64,000 nt of DNA from Bacillus nakamurai (lineage in GTDB: Bacteria; Bacillota; Bacilli; Bacillales; Bacillaceae): contig NZ_LSAZ01000041.1 in assembly GCF_001584325.1 (NCBI RefSeq), positions 434,001 to 498,000 on the forward strand. The letters are read 5' to 3'. Below the pieces are notes generated by a model. That model was not told where the DNA came from, made no database searches, and saw only the letters and a program-made list of their open reading frames with translations. Of this stretch, positions 16,674-27,000 are shown piece after piece (positions within the stretch are counted from its first letter, which is position 1; every line of letters starts with the position of its first letter). The position numbers and the translations under genes were made by a program.

Positions 16674-18641
16674 TTGGCTAGAAAACAGCAATTTGATTAC
16701 AACGAAGATGCCATACAGGTGCTTGAAGGCCTTGAAGCCGTCAGAAAAAGACCGGGTATGTACATCGGTTCCACTGACGCACGCGGCTTGCACCATCTGG
16801 TGTATGAGATCGTCGATAATTCCGTCGACGAGGTTCTGGCCGGATACGGAGATCATATTATCGTTACTATACATAAGGACAACAGCATCTCCGTACAGGA
16901 CAGAGGACGCGGAATGCCGACCGGAATGCATAAGCTCGGGAAACCGACTCCGGAAGTCATTTTCACCGTGCTCCACGCCGGAGGGAAATTCGGCCAGGGC
17001 GGCTATAAAACGAGCGGGGGACTGCACGGCGTCGGCGCATCCGTCGTAAACGCTTTATCGGAGTGGCTGACCGTCACAATTGAGCGGGACGGCTTTGTCT
17101 ATAAACAGCGGTTTGAAAATGGCGGTAAGCCCGCGACTTCACTCGAAAAAGTCGGCACGACCAAAAAAACAGGTACGCTTACGCATTTCAAACCCGATCC
17201 GTCGATGTTCAGCGCAACGGTTTATAATTTCGACACGCTTTCAGAACGTCTGCGCGAATCCGCCTTCTTATTAAAAGGCTTGAAAATAGAACTTATTGAT
17301 GAACGAAATCAAGTGAAGGAAGTATTTTATTACGAGAACGGAATTGAAGCGTTTGTCGCTTACTTAAACGAGGAAAAAGACGCTTTATGCGAAGTGGTTT
17401 CCTTTGAAGGTGAGCACCATGACATTGAAGTGGACTTTGCGTTCCAATTTAATGATGGCTATTCCGAAAATATCCTGTCATTCGTCAATAACGTCAGAAC
17501 AAAAGACGGCGGGACTCACGAGTCGGGTGCCAAAACGGCAATGACAAGGGCGTTTAATGAGTATGCGAGAAAAGTGGCGCTTCTAAAAGAAAAAGACAAA
17601 AACCTTGAAGGAACGGATATCAGAGAAGGATTATCTGCGATCATTTCCGTCCGTATTCCTGAAGAGCTCCTGCAATTTGAAGGGCAGACAAAAGGAAAAC
17701 TGGGCACAAGTGAGGCAAGGTCTGCTGTAGACGCCGTTATTTCTGAAAAGCTTGCTTATTTCTTAGAGGAAAACCGCGATACGGCGACTCTGCTCGTCAA
17801 AAAAGCGATCAAAGCAAGCCAAGCACGTGAAGCAGCCCGTAAAGCGAGAGAAGAAGCAAGAAGCGGCAAAAAGCGCAAAAAATCAGAAGCGACGTTAAGC
17901 GGAAAGCTCACTCCCGCAGGCTCCAGAAATCCGGCCAAAAATGAATTGTATCTCGTAGAGGGAGACTCTGCCGGAGGGTCTGCAAAGCAGGGAAGAGACC
18001 GGAGATTCCAAGCCGTTCTGCCGCTTCGCGGTAAGGTCATTAACACAGAGAAAGCAAAGCTTGCCGATATCTTCAAAAATGAAGAAATCAACACGATCAT
18101 TCATGCGATCGGCGGAGGCGTCGGAGCGGATTTTGAGGTAGAGGACATTAACTACGACAAAATCGTCATCATGACAGATGCCGATACTGACGGCGCTCAC
18201 ATCCAAGTGCTGCTGTTAACGTTTTTCTACCGCTACATGAAACCTTTGATTGAACACGGAAAAGTATTCATCGCTTTGCCGCCTCTTTACAAAGTCAGCA
18301 AAGGAAGCGGCAAAAAAGAGATCATTGAATATGCCTGGTCCGATGAAGAAATGGACAGCGTGTTAAAAAAGGTCGGCAAAGGCTATACGATTCAGCGCTA
18401 TAAAGGCCTTGGAGAAATGAATGCAGATCAGCTCTGGGAGACGACGATGAACCCTGAGTCACGAACGCTTGTAAGAGTAAAAATTGACGACGCAGCCCGT
18501 GTAGAGCGCCGCGTAACGACATTAATGGGAGACAAAGTAGAACCGAGAAGAAAATGGATTGAAAAGAATGTTGCCTTTGGATTAGACGAGGAAAGCAATA
18601 TTTTAGAAAATGAAAACTTATCGGTCGCTGAGGAGGTTTAA
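16674..18641 (+). CDS. parE: topoisomerase IV subunit B
   Basis: ParE is the ATPase subunit of topoisomerase IV, which separates linked daughter chromosomes. The 655-residue protein has a GHKL ATPase domain ([10 protein letters not shown], and [12 protein letters not shown] in the lid), a transducer domain and a C-terminal TOPRIM domain with EGDSAGG and the metal-binding DADTDGAH. The TTG start at 16674 is preceded by GAAAGGGG and gives the B. subtilis length. parC follows after two bases, so the subunits are co-translated in equal amounts. A LexA box at the upstream promoter predicts SOS control. Confidence 0.97.
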   Translation: MARKQQFDYNEDAIQVLEGLEAVRKRPGMYIGSTDARGLHHLVYEIVDNSVDEVLAGYGDHIIVTIHKDNSISVQDRGRGMPTGMHKLGKPTPEVIFTVLHAGGKFGQGGYKTSGGLHGVGASVVNALSEWLTVTIERDGFVYKQRFENGGKPATSLEKVGTTKKTGTLTHFKPDPSMFSATVYNFDTLSERLRESAFLLKGLKIELIDERNQVKEVFYYENGIEAFVAYLNEEKDALCEVVSFEGEHHDIEVDFAFQFNDGYSENILSFVNNVRTKDGGTHESGAKTAMTRAFNEYARKVALLKEKDKNLEGTDIREGLSAIISVRIPEELLQFEGQTKGKLGTSEARSAVDAVISEKLAYFLEENRDTATLLVKKAIKASQAREAARKAREEARSGKKRKKSEATLSGKLTPAGSRNPAKNELYLVEGDSAGGSAKQGRDRRFQAVLPLRGKVINTEKAKLADIFKNEEINTIIHAIGGGVGADFEVEDINYDKIVIMTDADTDGAHIQVLLLTFFYRYMKPLIEHGKVFIALPPLYKVSKGSGKKEIIEYAWSDEEMDSVLKKVGKGYTIQRYKGLGEMNADQLWETTMNPESRTLVRVKIDDAARVERRVTTLMGDKVEPRRKWIEKNVAFGLDEESNILENENLSVAEEV

Positions 18642-18643
18642 TA

Positions 18644-21073
18644 GTGGCACAGCCAGAATTATTTCATGATTTACCGTTAGAAGAGGTAATCGGCGACCGT
18701 TTCGGACGCTACAGTAAATATATTATTCAGGACCGGGCTCTGCCTGATGCACGAGACGGTTTAAAGCCGGTGCAGCGCAGAATTTTATACGCCATGCACG
18801 CAGATGGAAATACGTTCGATAAAAACTTCCGGAAAGCGGCCAAAACGGTCGGGAACGTTATCGGGAACTATCATCCGCACGGGGACAGCTCCGTATATGA
18901 AGCAATGGTGCGGATGAGCCAAGATTGGAAAGTCAGAAATGTGCTGATCGAAATGCACGGAAACAACGGGAGCATTGATGGTGACCCTCCGGCTGCCATG
19001 CGTTATACAGAAGCAAGATTATCAGCAATCGCCTCTGAACTCTTGCGGGACATTGATAAAAATACGGTCGAATTCGTTCCGAACTTTGATGATACAAGTA
19101 AGGAGCCGGTCGTCCTGCCGGCTATGTTCCCTAATTTATTGGTCAACGGATCGACCGGGATTTCGGCGGGCTATGCCACTGATATTCCGCCCCATCATTT
19201 AGGCGAAGTCATTGATGCCGTTATCAAACGCATTGAATCGCCCGATTGCACTGTTGATGACTTAATGGACGTCATCAAAGGGCCTGATTTTCCGACAGGA
19301 GGCATCATTCAAGGTGTGGACGGTATTCGGAAAGCCTATGAAACGGGTAAAGGAAAAATCATGATTCGCGGCAAGGCGGAAGTGGAAACCATCAGAGGCG
19401 GCCGTGAGCAGATCGTCATCACTGAAATTCCGTTTGAAGTAAACAAAGCCAACCTTGTGAAGAAAATGGACGAATATCGGATTGATAAAAAAGTTGAAGG
19501 CATATCAGAGGTGCGTGATGAAACAGACCGCACGGGCCTTCGGGTAGTCGTGGAATTAAAGAAAGAAGCAGATGCGAAGGGCATTCTGAATTTCTTATAC
19601 AAAAATACTGACTTGCAAACGGCGTATAACTTTAATATGGTCGCCATTCATAACCGACGGCCGATGCTGATGAGCCTTCCAGCCATTTTGGACGCTTATA
19701 TTGCCCACCAGAAGGAAGTGGTGACAAACCGCTCTATTTATGAGCTGCAAAAGGCGAAAGAAAGACATCATATCGTTGAAGGCTTGATGAAGGCTCTGTC
19801 AGTTTTAGATGAAGTTATTTCCGTTATCCGTGCCAGCAATGATAAACGGGACGCGAAACATAATTTAATCTCAAAGTTCGCTTTCACCGAGCCGCAGGCG
19901 GAGGCCATCGTTTCCTTGCAGCTGTACCGTTTGACAAACACTGATATTACGGCATTAAAAGAAGAAGCGGAAGAGCTCAGCCGTAAAATCGATGAACTTG
20001 AAGCCATTTTAAACAATGACAAAAAGCTGTTAAAAGTCATTACGGGCAGCTTGAAGAAACTGAAAAAGACCTATGCCGACAGCAGGCGGTCAGTGATTGA
20101 GGAAAAGATTGAGGAAATTAAAATTAATCTTGAGGTCATGGTCGCATCAGAAGACGTGTATGTCACGGTCACTAAAGACGGTTATGTGAAGCGAACAAGC
20201 CAGCGCTCATTTGCCGCTTCCAACGGGCAGGATTTCGGAATGAAGGACACAGACAGGCTTATTCACCAATTTGAGATGAATACAACAGATGTTCTGCTGC
20301 TGTTTACCAATAAGGGAAGCTATGTATATTGTCCTGTTCATCAGCTTCCTGATATCAGATGGAAAGACATGGGGCAGCATGTGACAAATCTCATCACAAT
20401 TGACCGGGATGAAACGATCGTAAAAGCCATTCCTGTGAAGGAGTTTGATCCATCCTCATACTTATTGTTTTTCACAAAAAACGGGATGGTGAAAAAGACC
20501 GAACTGACGCATTACAAAGCGCAGCGGTATTCGAAAGCGCTTGTAGCCCTGAACCTGAAAGGGGAAGACGAGCTGATTGACGTCCATGTCACTAATGGAG
20601 AGTGCCAGCTGTTTATAGCGACCCGCCTCGGCTACGGCTTATGGTTTGGCGAAGATGAAGTGAATGTGGTCGGAGCGCGTGCGGCCGGTGTAAAGGGAAT
20701 TAATTTAAAAGAAGGCGATGCTGTCGTATCAGGCCAGATTCTTCACGAGACAGATTCTATTGTGCTTGTCACACAGCGCGGAGCCGTTAAACGAATGAAT
20801 CTTTCTGAATTTGATAAAACATCCAGAGCAAAACGCGGGGTCATCATGCTTCGCGAGCTCAAAAAGAATCCGCATCGTGTAACGGGATTATTCGCATGTT
20901 CCCAGTCTGACAGAATCATACTTGAAACAGAAAAAGGCGAGAGAAGCGAAGTCGCCGTTAAGTCGTTAAGGGCAAACGACAGATACAGCAACGGTTCCTT
21001 CTTTATTGATGAAGATGAGTCAGGGCCGGTAATAGATGTATGGCGTGCAGAGTCATCTGAAGAAAAAGAATAA
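18644..21073 (+). CDS. parC: topoisomerase IV subunit A
   Basis: ParC is the DNA-cleaving subunit of topoisomerase IV. The 809-residue protein has a winged-helix domain with the catalytic Tyr121 in [10 protein letters not shown]. The quinolone-resistance region [10 protein letters not shown] (residues 77-86) reads as wild type, with no known resistance change that I can recognise. A beta-pinwheel C-terminal domain covers about residues 490-800. The GTG start at 18644 follows GAGGAGG inside the end of parE. Confidence 0.97.
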   Translation: MAQPELFHDLPLEEVIGDRFGRYSKYIIQDRALPDARDGLKPVQRRILYAMHADGNTFDKNFRKAAKTVGNVIGNYHPHGDSSVYEAMVRMSQDWKVRNVLIEMHGNNGSIDGDPPAAMRYTEARLSAIASELLRDIDKNTVEFVPNFDDTSKEPVVLPAMFPNLLVNGSTGISAGYATDIPPHHLGEVIDAVIKRIESPDCTVDDLMDVIKGPDFPTGGIIQGVDGIRKAYETGKGKIMIRGKAEVETIRGGREQIVITEIPFEVNKANLVKKMDEYRIDKKVEGISEVRDETDRTGLRVVVELKKEADAKGILNFLYKNTDLQTAYNFNMVAIHNRRPMLMSLPAILDAYIAHQKEVVTNRSIYELQKAKERHHIVEGLMKALSVLDEVISVIRASNDKRDAKHNLISKFAFTEPQAEAIVSLQLYRLTNTDITALKEEAEELSRKIDELEAILNNDKKLLKVITGSLKKLKKTYADSRRSVIEEKIEEIKINLEVMVASEDVYVTVTKDGYVKRTSQRSFAASNGQDFGMKDTDRLIHQFEMNTTDVLLLFTNKGSYVYCPVHQLPDIRWKDMGQHVTNLITIDRDETIVKAIPVKEFDPSSYLLFFTKNGMVKKTELTHYKAQRYSKALVALNLKGEDELIDVHVTNGECQLFIATRLGYGLWFGEDEVNVVGARAAGVKGINLKEGDAVVSGQILHETDSIVLVTQRGAVKRMNLSEFDKTSRAKRGVIMLRELKKNPHRVTGLFACSQSDRIILETEKGERSEVAVKSLRANDRYSNGSFFIDEDESGPVIDVWRAESSEEKE

Positions 21074-21077
21074 AAAT

Positions 21078-21120
21078 AAAATAAAAAACCCCCGCTCAAG
21101 TAAAGCTGAGCGGGGGTTTA
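21078..21120. terminator. parEC terminator
   Basis: The perfect stem AAACCCCCGCTCA/TGAGCGGGGGTTT is flanked by A and T runs, so it can act for parC and for the minus-strand gene that follows. Confidence 0.85.
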
Positions 21121-21124
21121 CAAT

Positions 21125-21250
21125 TTAACTTTCGTGGCTGCCGAATAAATCGGTAATGGCGTGTACAACTTCAATTCCCTGCCATACAAATAAATTCAAC
21201 GCAGTGAATGAGAATAAGCCTAAGATCACCATTCGTAAGATAAACAACAT
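21125..21250 (-). CDS. 41-residue single-pass membrane peptide
   Basis: The small ORF encodes a hydrophobic N-terminal two-thirds (MLFILRMVILGLFSFTALNL...) and a short polar tail ending in FGSHES. AGGAGG lies nine bases before the ATG at 21250, which strongly supports translation. It sits between parC and the next minus-strand gene, 24 bases downstream of the latter, and could share its transcript. I do not know its function; the topology suggests a membrane-embedded or toxin-like peptide, but there is no antitoxin signal. Confidence 0.65.
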   Translation of the reverse strand: MLFILRMVILGLFSFTALNLFVWQGIEVVHAITDLFGSHES

Positions 21251-21274
21251 GTTTAACAACCTCCTCATTTTATG

Positions 21275-21628
21275 TTACATAGATAGGCGATGTTGAACAT
21301 GAAGCTCATCGAAATACGAAGACTGATAAAATTTAGCGATCAAAAAGCTTTTTTTGCGCTGTCTTCTCCGGGAAGACGGACATTTCCTGTCTGCTATCAC
21401 GATAAGTGAGACAGAGGCGGCAAAAAGCGCCGTCAGAATAAATGAACCCGTCAAAGACTTTTTCTCATCATCGACATTTTGGCCGGCCTTCATTTCGTGC
21501 ATTTCCTGCTGGTCGGCTACTGCTTTAAAATGATGAGCAGTGTCAAACGCATGGGGAATGGAGAGCAAATGAAAGCTTGCAATCGCTAAAAATAGGATAG
21601 ATGCCTTTAAAAACAGGATCTTTTTCAA
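21275..21628 (-). CDS. membrane protein of unknown function
   Basis: The 117-residue protein has an N-terminal hydrophobic segment (signal peptide or anchor, about residues 4-20, ending IPHA), a polar loop rich in His, Glu and Lys, a second helix (about residues 61-79) and a basic tail. The TTG at 21628 is chosen because GGGGGGAG lies a few bases upstream; the longer ATG start would place the ribosome site inside the coding region. It lies where B. subtilis has ynfC, downstream of parC, but I could not confirm identity. The following gap (21650-22020) holds only the alsT promoter. Confidence 0.65.
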   Translation of the reverse strand: MKKILFLKASILFLAIASFHLLSIPHAFDTAHHFKAVADQQEMHEMKAGQNVDDEKKSLTGSFILTALFAASVSLIVIADRKCPSSRRRQRKKSFLIAKFYQSSYFDELHVQHRLSM

Positions 21629-21944
21629 ATGTTCTCCCCCCTTCATAAGTCTGAATATTTTTATTATAATACCCTAATTCAAACTGAAAGTAAACGTCAT
21701 TTAATAAATTTAAAAAAATATTATCCTGGTTAAGTATATAACATCTCAAGTATTATTTCACTCATTTTTTATCAGCAAACCGAAGGAAGCGGGAAACAGA
21801 CTCATATTTGTTATCTTATGCAAATGAAGGCTAGATGTGACAGATTTTTTCAGGCTCCAGATAAAAAGAGCGGGGCATAACAACAACGAAGGACGCGTAA
21901 TAACCAAACATTTTCGCAAAAAAACTCCTCAATCAATAATGTTG

Positions 21945-21953
21945 TGATATAAT
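21945..21953 (+). promoter_or_regulatory. alsT extended -10 promoter
   Basis: TGA-TATAAT (21945-21953) is an extended -10 element about 75 bases before the alsT start, with no clear -35 hexamer. The rest of the 380-base gap shows no ORF. Confidence 0.5.
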
Positions 21954-22026
21954 AATACTCGTTGTGTTAATAAATCTAACATGAGCAGCGAAAATCACAG
22001 TAAGAGATGTAAGAGGGAGGTTAAAC

Positions 22027-23439
22027 ATGGAGGCTTTTATAAATGATATCATTAATGTTCCAAATGATTTTATTTGGAAGTATCTTGTTTATATTTTAGT
22101 GGGAATCGGATTGTTTTTCACTTTCCGTTTTCGTTTCATTCAAATCAACTACTTTATTGAGATGTTCAGAATAGTGGGGGAGAAGCCTTCCAAAGGGGTT
22201 TCCTCTATGCAGGCATTCTTTATCTCGGCAGCCTCGCGTGTCGGAACCGGGAACCTGACCGGTGTCGCTTTAGCGATTGCGACGGGCGGCCCGGGAGCGG
22301 TATTTTGGATGTGGATCGTGGCCACTGTCGGAATGGCTTCCAGCTTTGTGGAAAGCACATTGGCGCAGCTTTATAAAGTGCGTTCAGGTGAAGATTTCCG
22401 CGGCGGGCCTGCATACTACATGCAAAAAGGTCTCGGTGCCCGCTGGCTCGGTATTTTATTTGCCGTATTGATTACCGTTTCATTCGGATTGATTTTTAAT
22501 GCTGTACAGTCAAACACCATTTCTGTTGCTTTTGACGAAGCATTTCATGTAAATAAAACAGTTATTGCGATTATTTTAGCTGTATTAACGGCATTTATTA
22601 TTTTTGGCGGTTTAAAACGGGTCGTTTCTGTTTCACAATTAATCGTTCCCGTTATGGCCGGAGCATACATTATTATCGCGCTGTATGTTGTGGTTGTGAA
22701 CATCACGGCTGTTCCGGAGCTGCTGGTGACGATCGTTAAAAATGCGTTCGGCCTTCAGCAAATTGCAGGAGGAAGCTTAGGAAGCATCATTATAATCGGA
22801 GCACAGCGCGGGCTGTTCTCAAACGAAGCCGGTATGGGGAGCGCGCCGAATGCCGCAGCAACTGCACACGTATCACATCCGGCGAAACAGGGATTAATTC
22901 AGACCCTCGGCGTATTTTTTGATACGTTTATCGTTTGTACATCGACTGCATTCATTATTTTATTGTACAGCGTAACGCCTAAAGGCGACGGCATCCAAGT
23001 GACACAAGCCGCTTTACAGCACCATATCGGAAGCTGGGCGCCGACGTTTATTGCGATTGCCATGTTTTTGTTCGCGTTCAGTTCGGTTGTCGGCAACTAT
23101 TACTATGGGGAAACGAATATTGAATTTATCAAAACAAGCAAAACTTGGCTCAATATTTACCGCATTTTTGTTATCGTGATGGTCGTATACGGATGTTTAG
23201 CCAATTTCCAAATTGTTTGGGATATGGCAAACTTGTTTATGGGCTTATTGGCGCTGATTAACTTGATTGCGATACTGCTGCTGTCTAATGTGGCCTATAA
23301 GGTTTATAAAGATTATGCCGTTCAGCGCAAAAAAGGCCTTGATCCTGTATTTAAAGCGAAGAACCATCCCGAGCTGAAACATATCGAAACATGGGAAGAT
23401 GAAGAGCAGACAGGCTCTCAACATAAAGCTGCAAATTGA
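22027..23439 (+). CDS. alsT: AlsT, sodium:amino acid symporter (AGCS family)
   Basis: This 470-residue integral membrane protein of the alanine or glycine:cation symporter family has about ten to eleven helices. The family signature is present around SRVGTGNLTGVALAIATGGP, and the conserved QRGLFSNEAGMGSAP is near residue 260. In B. subtilis it takes up glutamine or alanine. AGAGGGAGG precedes the ATG. It is the last backbone gene before the lipopeptide operon. In B. subtilis 168 it is followed by bglC, so synteny breaks here. Confidence 0.94.
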   Translation: MEAFINDIINVPNDFIWKYLVYILVGIGLFFTFRFRFIQINYFIEMFRIVGEKPSKGVSSMQAFFISAASRVGTGNLTGVALAIATGGPGAVFWMWIVATVGMASSFVESTLAQLYKVRSGEDFRGGPAYYMQKGLGARWLGILFAVLITVSFGLIFNAVQSNTISVAFDEAFHVNKTVIAIILAVLTAFIIFGGLKRVVSVSQLIVPVMAGAYIIIALYVVVVNITAVPELLVTIVKNAFGLQQIAGGSLGSIIIIGAQRGLFSNEAGMGSAPNAAATAHVSHPAKQGLIQTLGVFFDTFIVCTSTAFIILLYSVTPKGDGIQVTQAALQHHIGSWAPTFIAIAMFLFAFSSVVGNYYYGETNIEFIKTSKTWLNIYRIFVIVMVVYGCLANFQIVWDMANLFMGLLALINLIAILLLSNVAYKVYKDYAVQRKKGLDPVFKAKNHPELKHIETWEDEEQTGSQHKAAN

Positions 23440-23448
23440 ACAAGTAAA

Positions 23449-23516
23449 AAACCCCTGTAAAGGGGTTTCAGCTTGTAGAGAAAACCATGTTTTTTCTGCA
23501 AGCTTTTTTTGTTTAT
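23449..23516 (+). terminator. tandem alsT terminators
   Basis: Two hairpins follow alsT: AAACCCCT/AGGGGTTT at about 23449-23468, and AGCTTGTAGA/TCTGCAAGCT with a run of seven T at about 23471-23513. The second overlaps the apparent ATG of the following ORF. Confidence 0.75.
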
Positions 23517-23519
23517 AAC

Positions 23520-23756
23520 GCGGGAGCCGTTGCACTTGCTGGGGTCTTGCTAGTATCTGGATCGCCAGCAGTAAGTGCGGCAGTTCATCCGGGGGATTTA
23601 ACTCCTATTCGAGACAAATACAAAGACGGTTATCAATTCCAATGGAACGGCGACGGTACTGTAACGGTTTTCTTTAGAGACGGTGAAGGCAGATCTTATT
23701 ATGACACCTATACATGTGTATCCATTATCGATGGAACTTGTTATGTATACAAGTAA
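23520..23756 (+). pseudogene. 5'-truncated gene for a small secreted protein
   Basis: The frame encodes the end of a signal peptide (ALAGVLLVSGSPAVSA, a good cleavage site) and a mature part of about 58 residues, AVHPGDLTPIRDK...YYDTYTC...GTCYVYK, with two cysteines at the C-terminus. The only in-frame ATG (23487) lies inside the alsT terminator hairpin, has no ribosome site and would give a signal peptide with no positive charge. The true N-terminus and promoter have most likely been lost. A 14-base-pair dyad downstream marks its original terminator. It could be a remnant of a secreted peptide gene; I do not recognise the family. Confidence 0.55.
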
Positions 23757-23776
23757 TTAAAACGTAAATGAATTCT

Positions 23777-23833
23777 TTTTTTAATTCTTGTCTCATTTTC
23801 TTAAGTATACTTTTCTAATGAGACAAGAATTTC
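23777..23833 (+). terminator. dyad downstream of the truncated peptide gene
   Basis: AATTCTTGTCTCAT pairs with ATGAGACAAGAATT around a loop of about 20 bases. There is only a weak T run, so it may be a terminator or an mRNA 3'-end stem. Confidence 0.5.
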
Positions 23834-23844
23834 ATTCTGAAATG

Positions 23845-23877
<33 letters not shown>

Positions 23878-23937
23878 TGAAAGAAACACCTGATTATAAC
23901 AAACCTTTGTTGTAAAGATGCTCCCTCGTTTTCAATC

Positions 23938-23972
23938 AAAAAAATGCCGCTGCGTCATATCAGCGGCATTTT
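23938..23972 (-). terminator. iturin operon terminator
   Basis: On the minus strand AAAATGCCGCTGA/GCAGCGGCATTTTTTT forms a strong hairpin with a T run, about 35 bases beyond the ituC stop. It ends the 37-kb ituDABC transcript. Confidence 0.85.
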
Positions 23973-24006
23973 CTGATCGTTAACACCTTACTTCAATCAG
24001 TACCCA

Positions 24007-27000
24007 TTAACTTTTATCAAACTTTGTGTCTCCAGCAAACGATCCTGATGTCAGCTGTTCATGAAGAACAAGTCCGTCATGCAGCCGTTCTTCAATCCTT
24101 TTGACAATAGACCGAATCGTATTCACATTTTCTTCGATATTTTGAGGTTCGAAGATTGTCACATGTTCTCCCTTTAATGTGTATTCCAGGTAATTGTTTG
24201 CAGTTGCTTGCGTCCATCCTCTTTCGATCAAATCGTCGCATAACAAATGGTGAATGCTGGCGTTGACGGCACCGGAATTGATCAGCTGATTATGGTACGC
24301 AAGATAGCCTCTGATTTTATCCTTAATCGAAGGAATGGTTAATAATTCTCTATAATAATCCGGAATGATATCCAGATTCAGATGGACAATCTCTTCGATT
24401 TCCTCTTCCGATAAATGAGACACCGAAGTGGTTATTTTAGAATCCAGCATAATCACATCGGATACAGCGCATCCCCGCTGCTCCATGGCTTGGGCAACCT
24501 CAAAAGCCAAATTCGATCCTGAAGAATAACCAAGCAACACATAAGGCCCTTGTTCTTGGATGCCTATTATGCTTTCTACATACCGGTCGATCATCGGTTT
24601 CTCATAAGACGGCTCTTCTATAAAATCAGCGGCATAGACGACGCAGTCGCCATCAAGTCTTTTCGCCATTTCATTATAAACCAGCCCATACCCGATTAAA
24701 GGCGGGAAACAGAACACAGGCATCGAACCATTCTGATTCATCTTGACGAATACGCTGTCCGTCTTGGACTCTGAGGCCGCTGCTTGAATAGCGGGTGCCA
24801 TTGTCTCGATTGTAGGGAAATCATAAACGGCGTGATAATGCATTTTGATGCCCATGACCGCGTTAATTTGATGAATTAATTGCAATACTTTGAGCGAATG
24901 GCCGCCAACGTCAAAGAAGTTGTCTTTAATCCCGAGGTCAGAATGAGCCAAAACTTCCTTCCATATCTCGAACAACTGCTTTTCAACCAACGTTCTGGGT
25001 GCCGCGTATTCGGTTCCGGTCGGCATATTTCCGTCAGGAGCAGGTAAAGCTTTTCGATCGATTTTACCATTCGCTGTTAATGGCATTTCCTCTACCCGTA
25101 CAAAATAGGCTGGAATCATATACGCAGGCAGTTTGTGCAGCAATTGCTGCTTGAGCTGCAGCGTTTTTAATGATTCGTCTCCTACTAAGTAAGCACACAG
25201 CTGCTTGGAGCCCTCTTCTTCGATCGCGATAACGATTGCTTCTTTGACGGATTCCAGTTGCAATAAAGCCGCTTCTACCTCGCCGAGTTCGATGCGGTAG
25301 CCTCGAATTTTCACCTGATGATCGATTCGTCCCAAATATTCGATGTTCCCGTCCGGCAGCCACCTCGCTAAGTCTCCTGTCCGATACATCCGCTTGCCAG
25401 CTTCGAATGGATGGTCCACGAACTTCTCTGATGTCAGTTCCGGGCGGTTTAGGTAGCCCCGCGCCAGTCCGTCGCCTGCGATACACAGCTCTCCCGGTAC
25501 CCCGACAGGCTGCAGCTGCATCGATCCCGGCGTCATCATGTACAACTGTATATTTGAGATCGGCTTGCCGATAGGTACAGATGCATACGCTTGGTCCGCC
25601 TCACAGTTAAAGTACGACACATCCACCGTTGCTTCTGTCGGGCCGTACAGGTTAATCAGCCGGGCACCGTTCACAGGCGTGATAAAGCGATGGAACCTTG
25701 CTGTATGTGCTGGAGTCAACGCCTCCCCGCTCGCAAATACCTGCCGCAACGTACGAAGCTTCATTTGTCTGTGCGCCGGTTGTCCTTCCGCATACTCCAG
25801 GAAGGCATGCAGCATAGCCGGGACGAAATGCATCGTCGTGATGCCCTGCTCTTCAATCGTGTTCCAAATCATTTCAAGGTATTTCTCACCGCCGGGCGGC
25901 AGCAGACACATCTTTGCACCAGCCAAAGCCCACCAGAACAGCTCCCACACTGATACATCGAAGGTGATCGCCGTCTTTTGCAAAATTGTATCGCCGCTGC
26001 CGATCGGGTAAGTCTCTTGCATCCACATCAGCCGGTTTATAACCGGCCGGTGTTCCACCATAACCCCCTTTGGTTTTCCGGTCGATCCCGAGGTATAGAT
26101 GACATAGGCCATATCGTCCGCACCGGCCAGCGGCTTTAGGTTCGAACCGTCGTCATCGTAAACAGAAGTATCATCGAGATCGACGACCGTACCCGCAAAA
26201 GCAGCCGGTTCCTTCACGTGACGCTGTGTAAGCAGTATTCTTGCTCCTGAATCTTCCAGAATGTACCGGATGCGCTCCTCCGGGTAATCAGGGTCGATCG
26301 GCACGTAGGCGCCGCCCGCTTTCAGGATTGCATAAATCCCGACCATCATTTCCAGCGAACGATCCGCCATAATGCCGACAAGCTGCTCAGATTGAAGTCC
26401 TTTGGCGACCAAGGTTCGGGCCAGCTGATTGGCGCGTTCATTTAATGCGCGATACGTCAGCTTCTTATCCTCAAAAACTATCGCCGTCTGCTCCGGCGTT
26501 CGCTCCGCTTGTTCCTCAAACAATTGATGAATCGTCTTTTCCTTTGGATACTCGGCCGCCGTATCGTTAAACTTGTCTGCGAAGAGCGATCGTTCGTCCG
26601 CTGTTAATATATCCAGTTCTTTGACGCGAATCGCCGTATCTTCCGCCATTTTCTTGATGATTTGCATAAAATGCGCCTGCATCCGCTCGACACTTGCTTG
26701 ATCATAAACATAACCATTGTACACAAAATGAATTTCAATTTCCTCAGCCGGTATCACAATGAAATTAAAATCGTAATGGGTATGTTCATCCATATGAAAA
26801 TCGGTAATGTCTAATGAGGTGTGGTCCTGCTTCATATGCTCCATTTGTTTCTCGACAGGGTAATTCTCAAACACCATAATATGACTGACCAACTGCTGTT
26901 TTTGCTCAGTTTGAGCCTGAATTTCATACAAGGGAAATGTATCGTATGCCTGAGAAGCCAGTGCCCGCTCCTGATTCGTTTTCAATGCTTGTTCAACTGT

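Noticed and set aside
23487-23756. Intact antimicrobial peptide gene (LCI-like).
   Set aside because: The mature sequence does not resemble LCI, and the only start codon lies in a terminator hairpin without a ribosome site.
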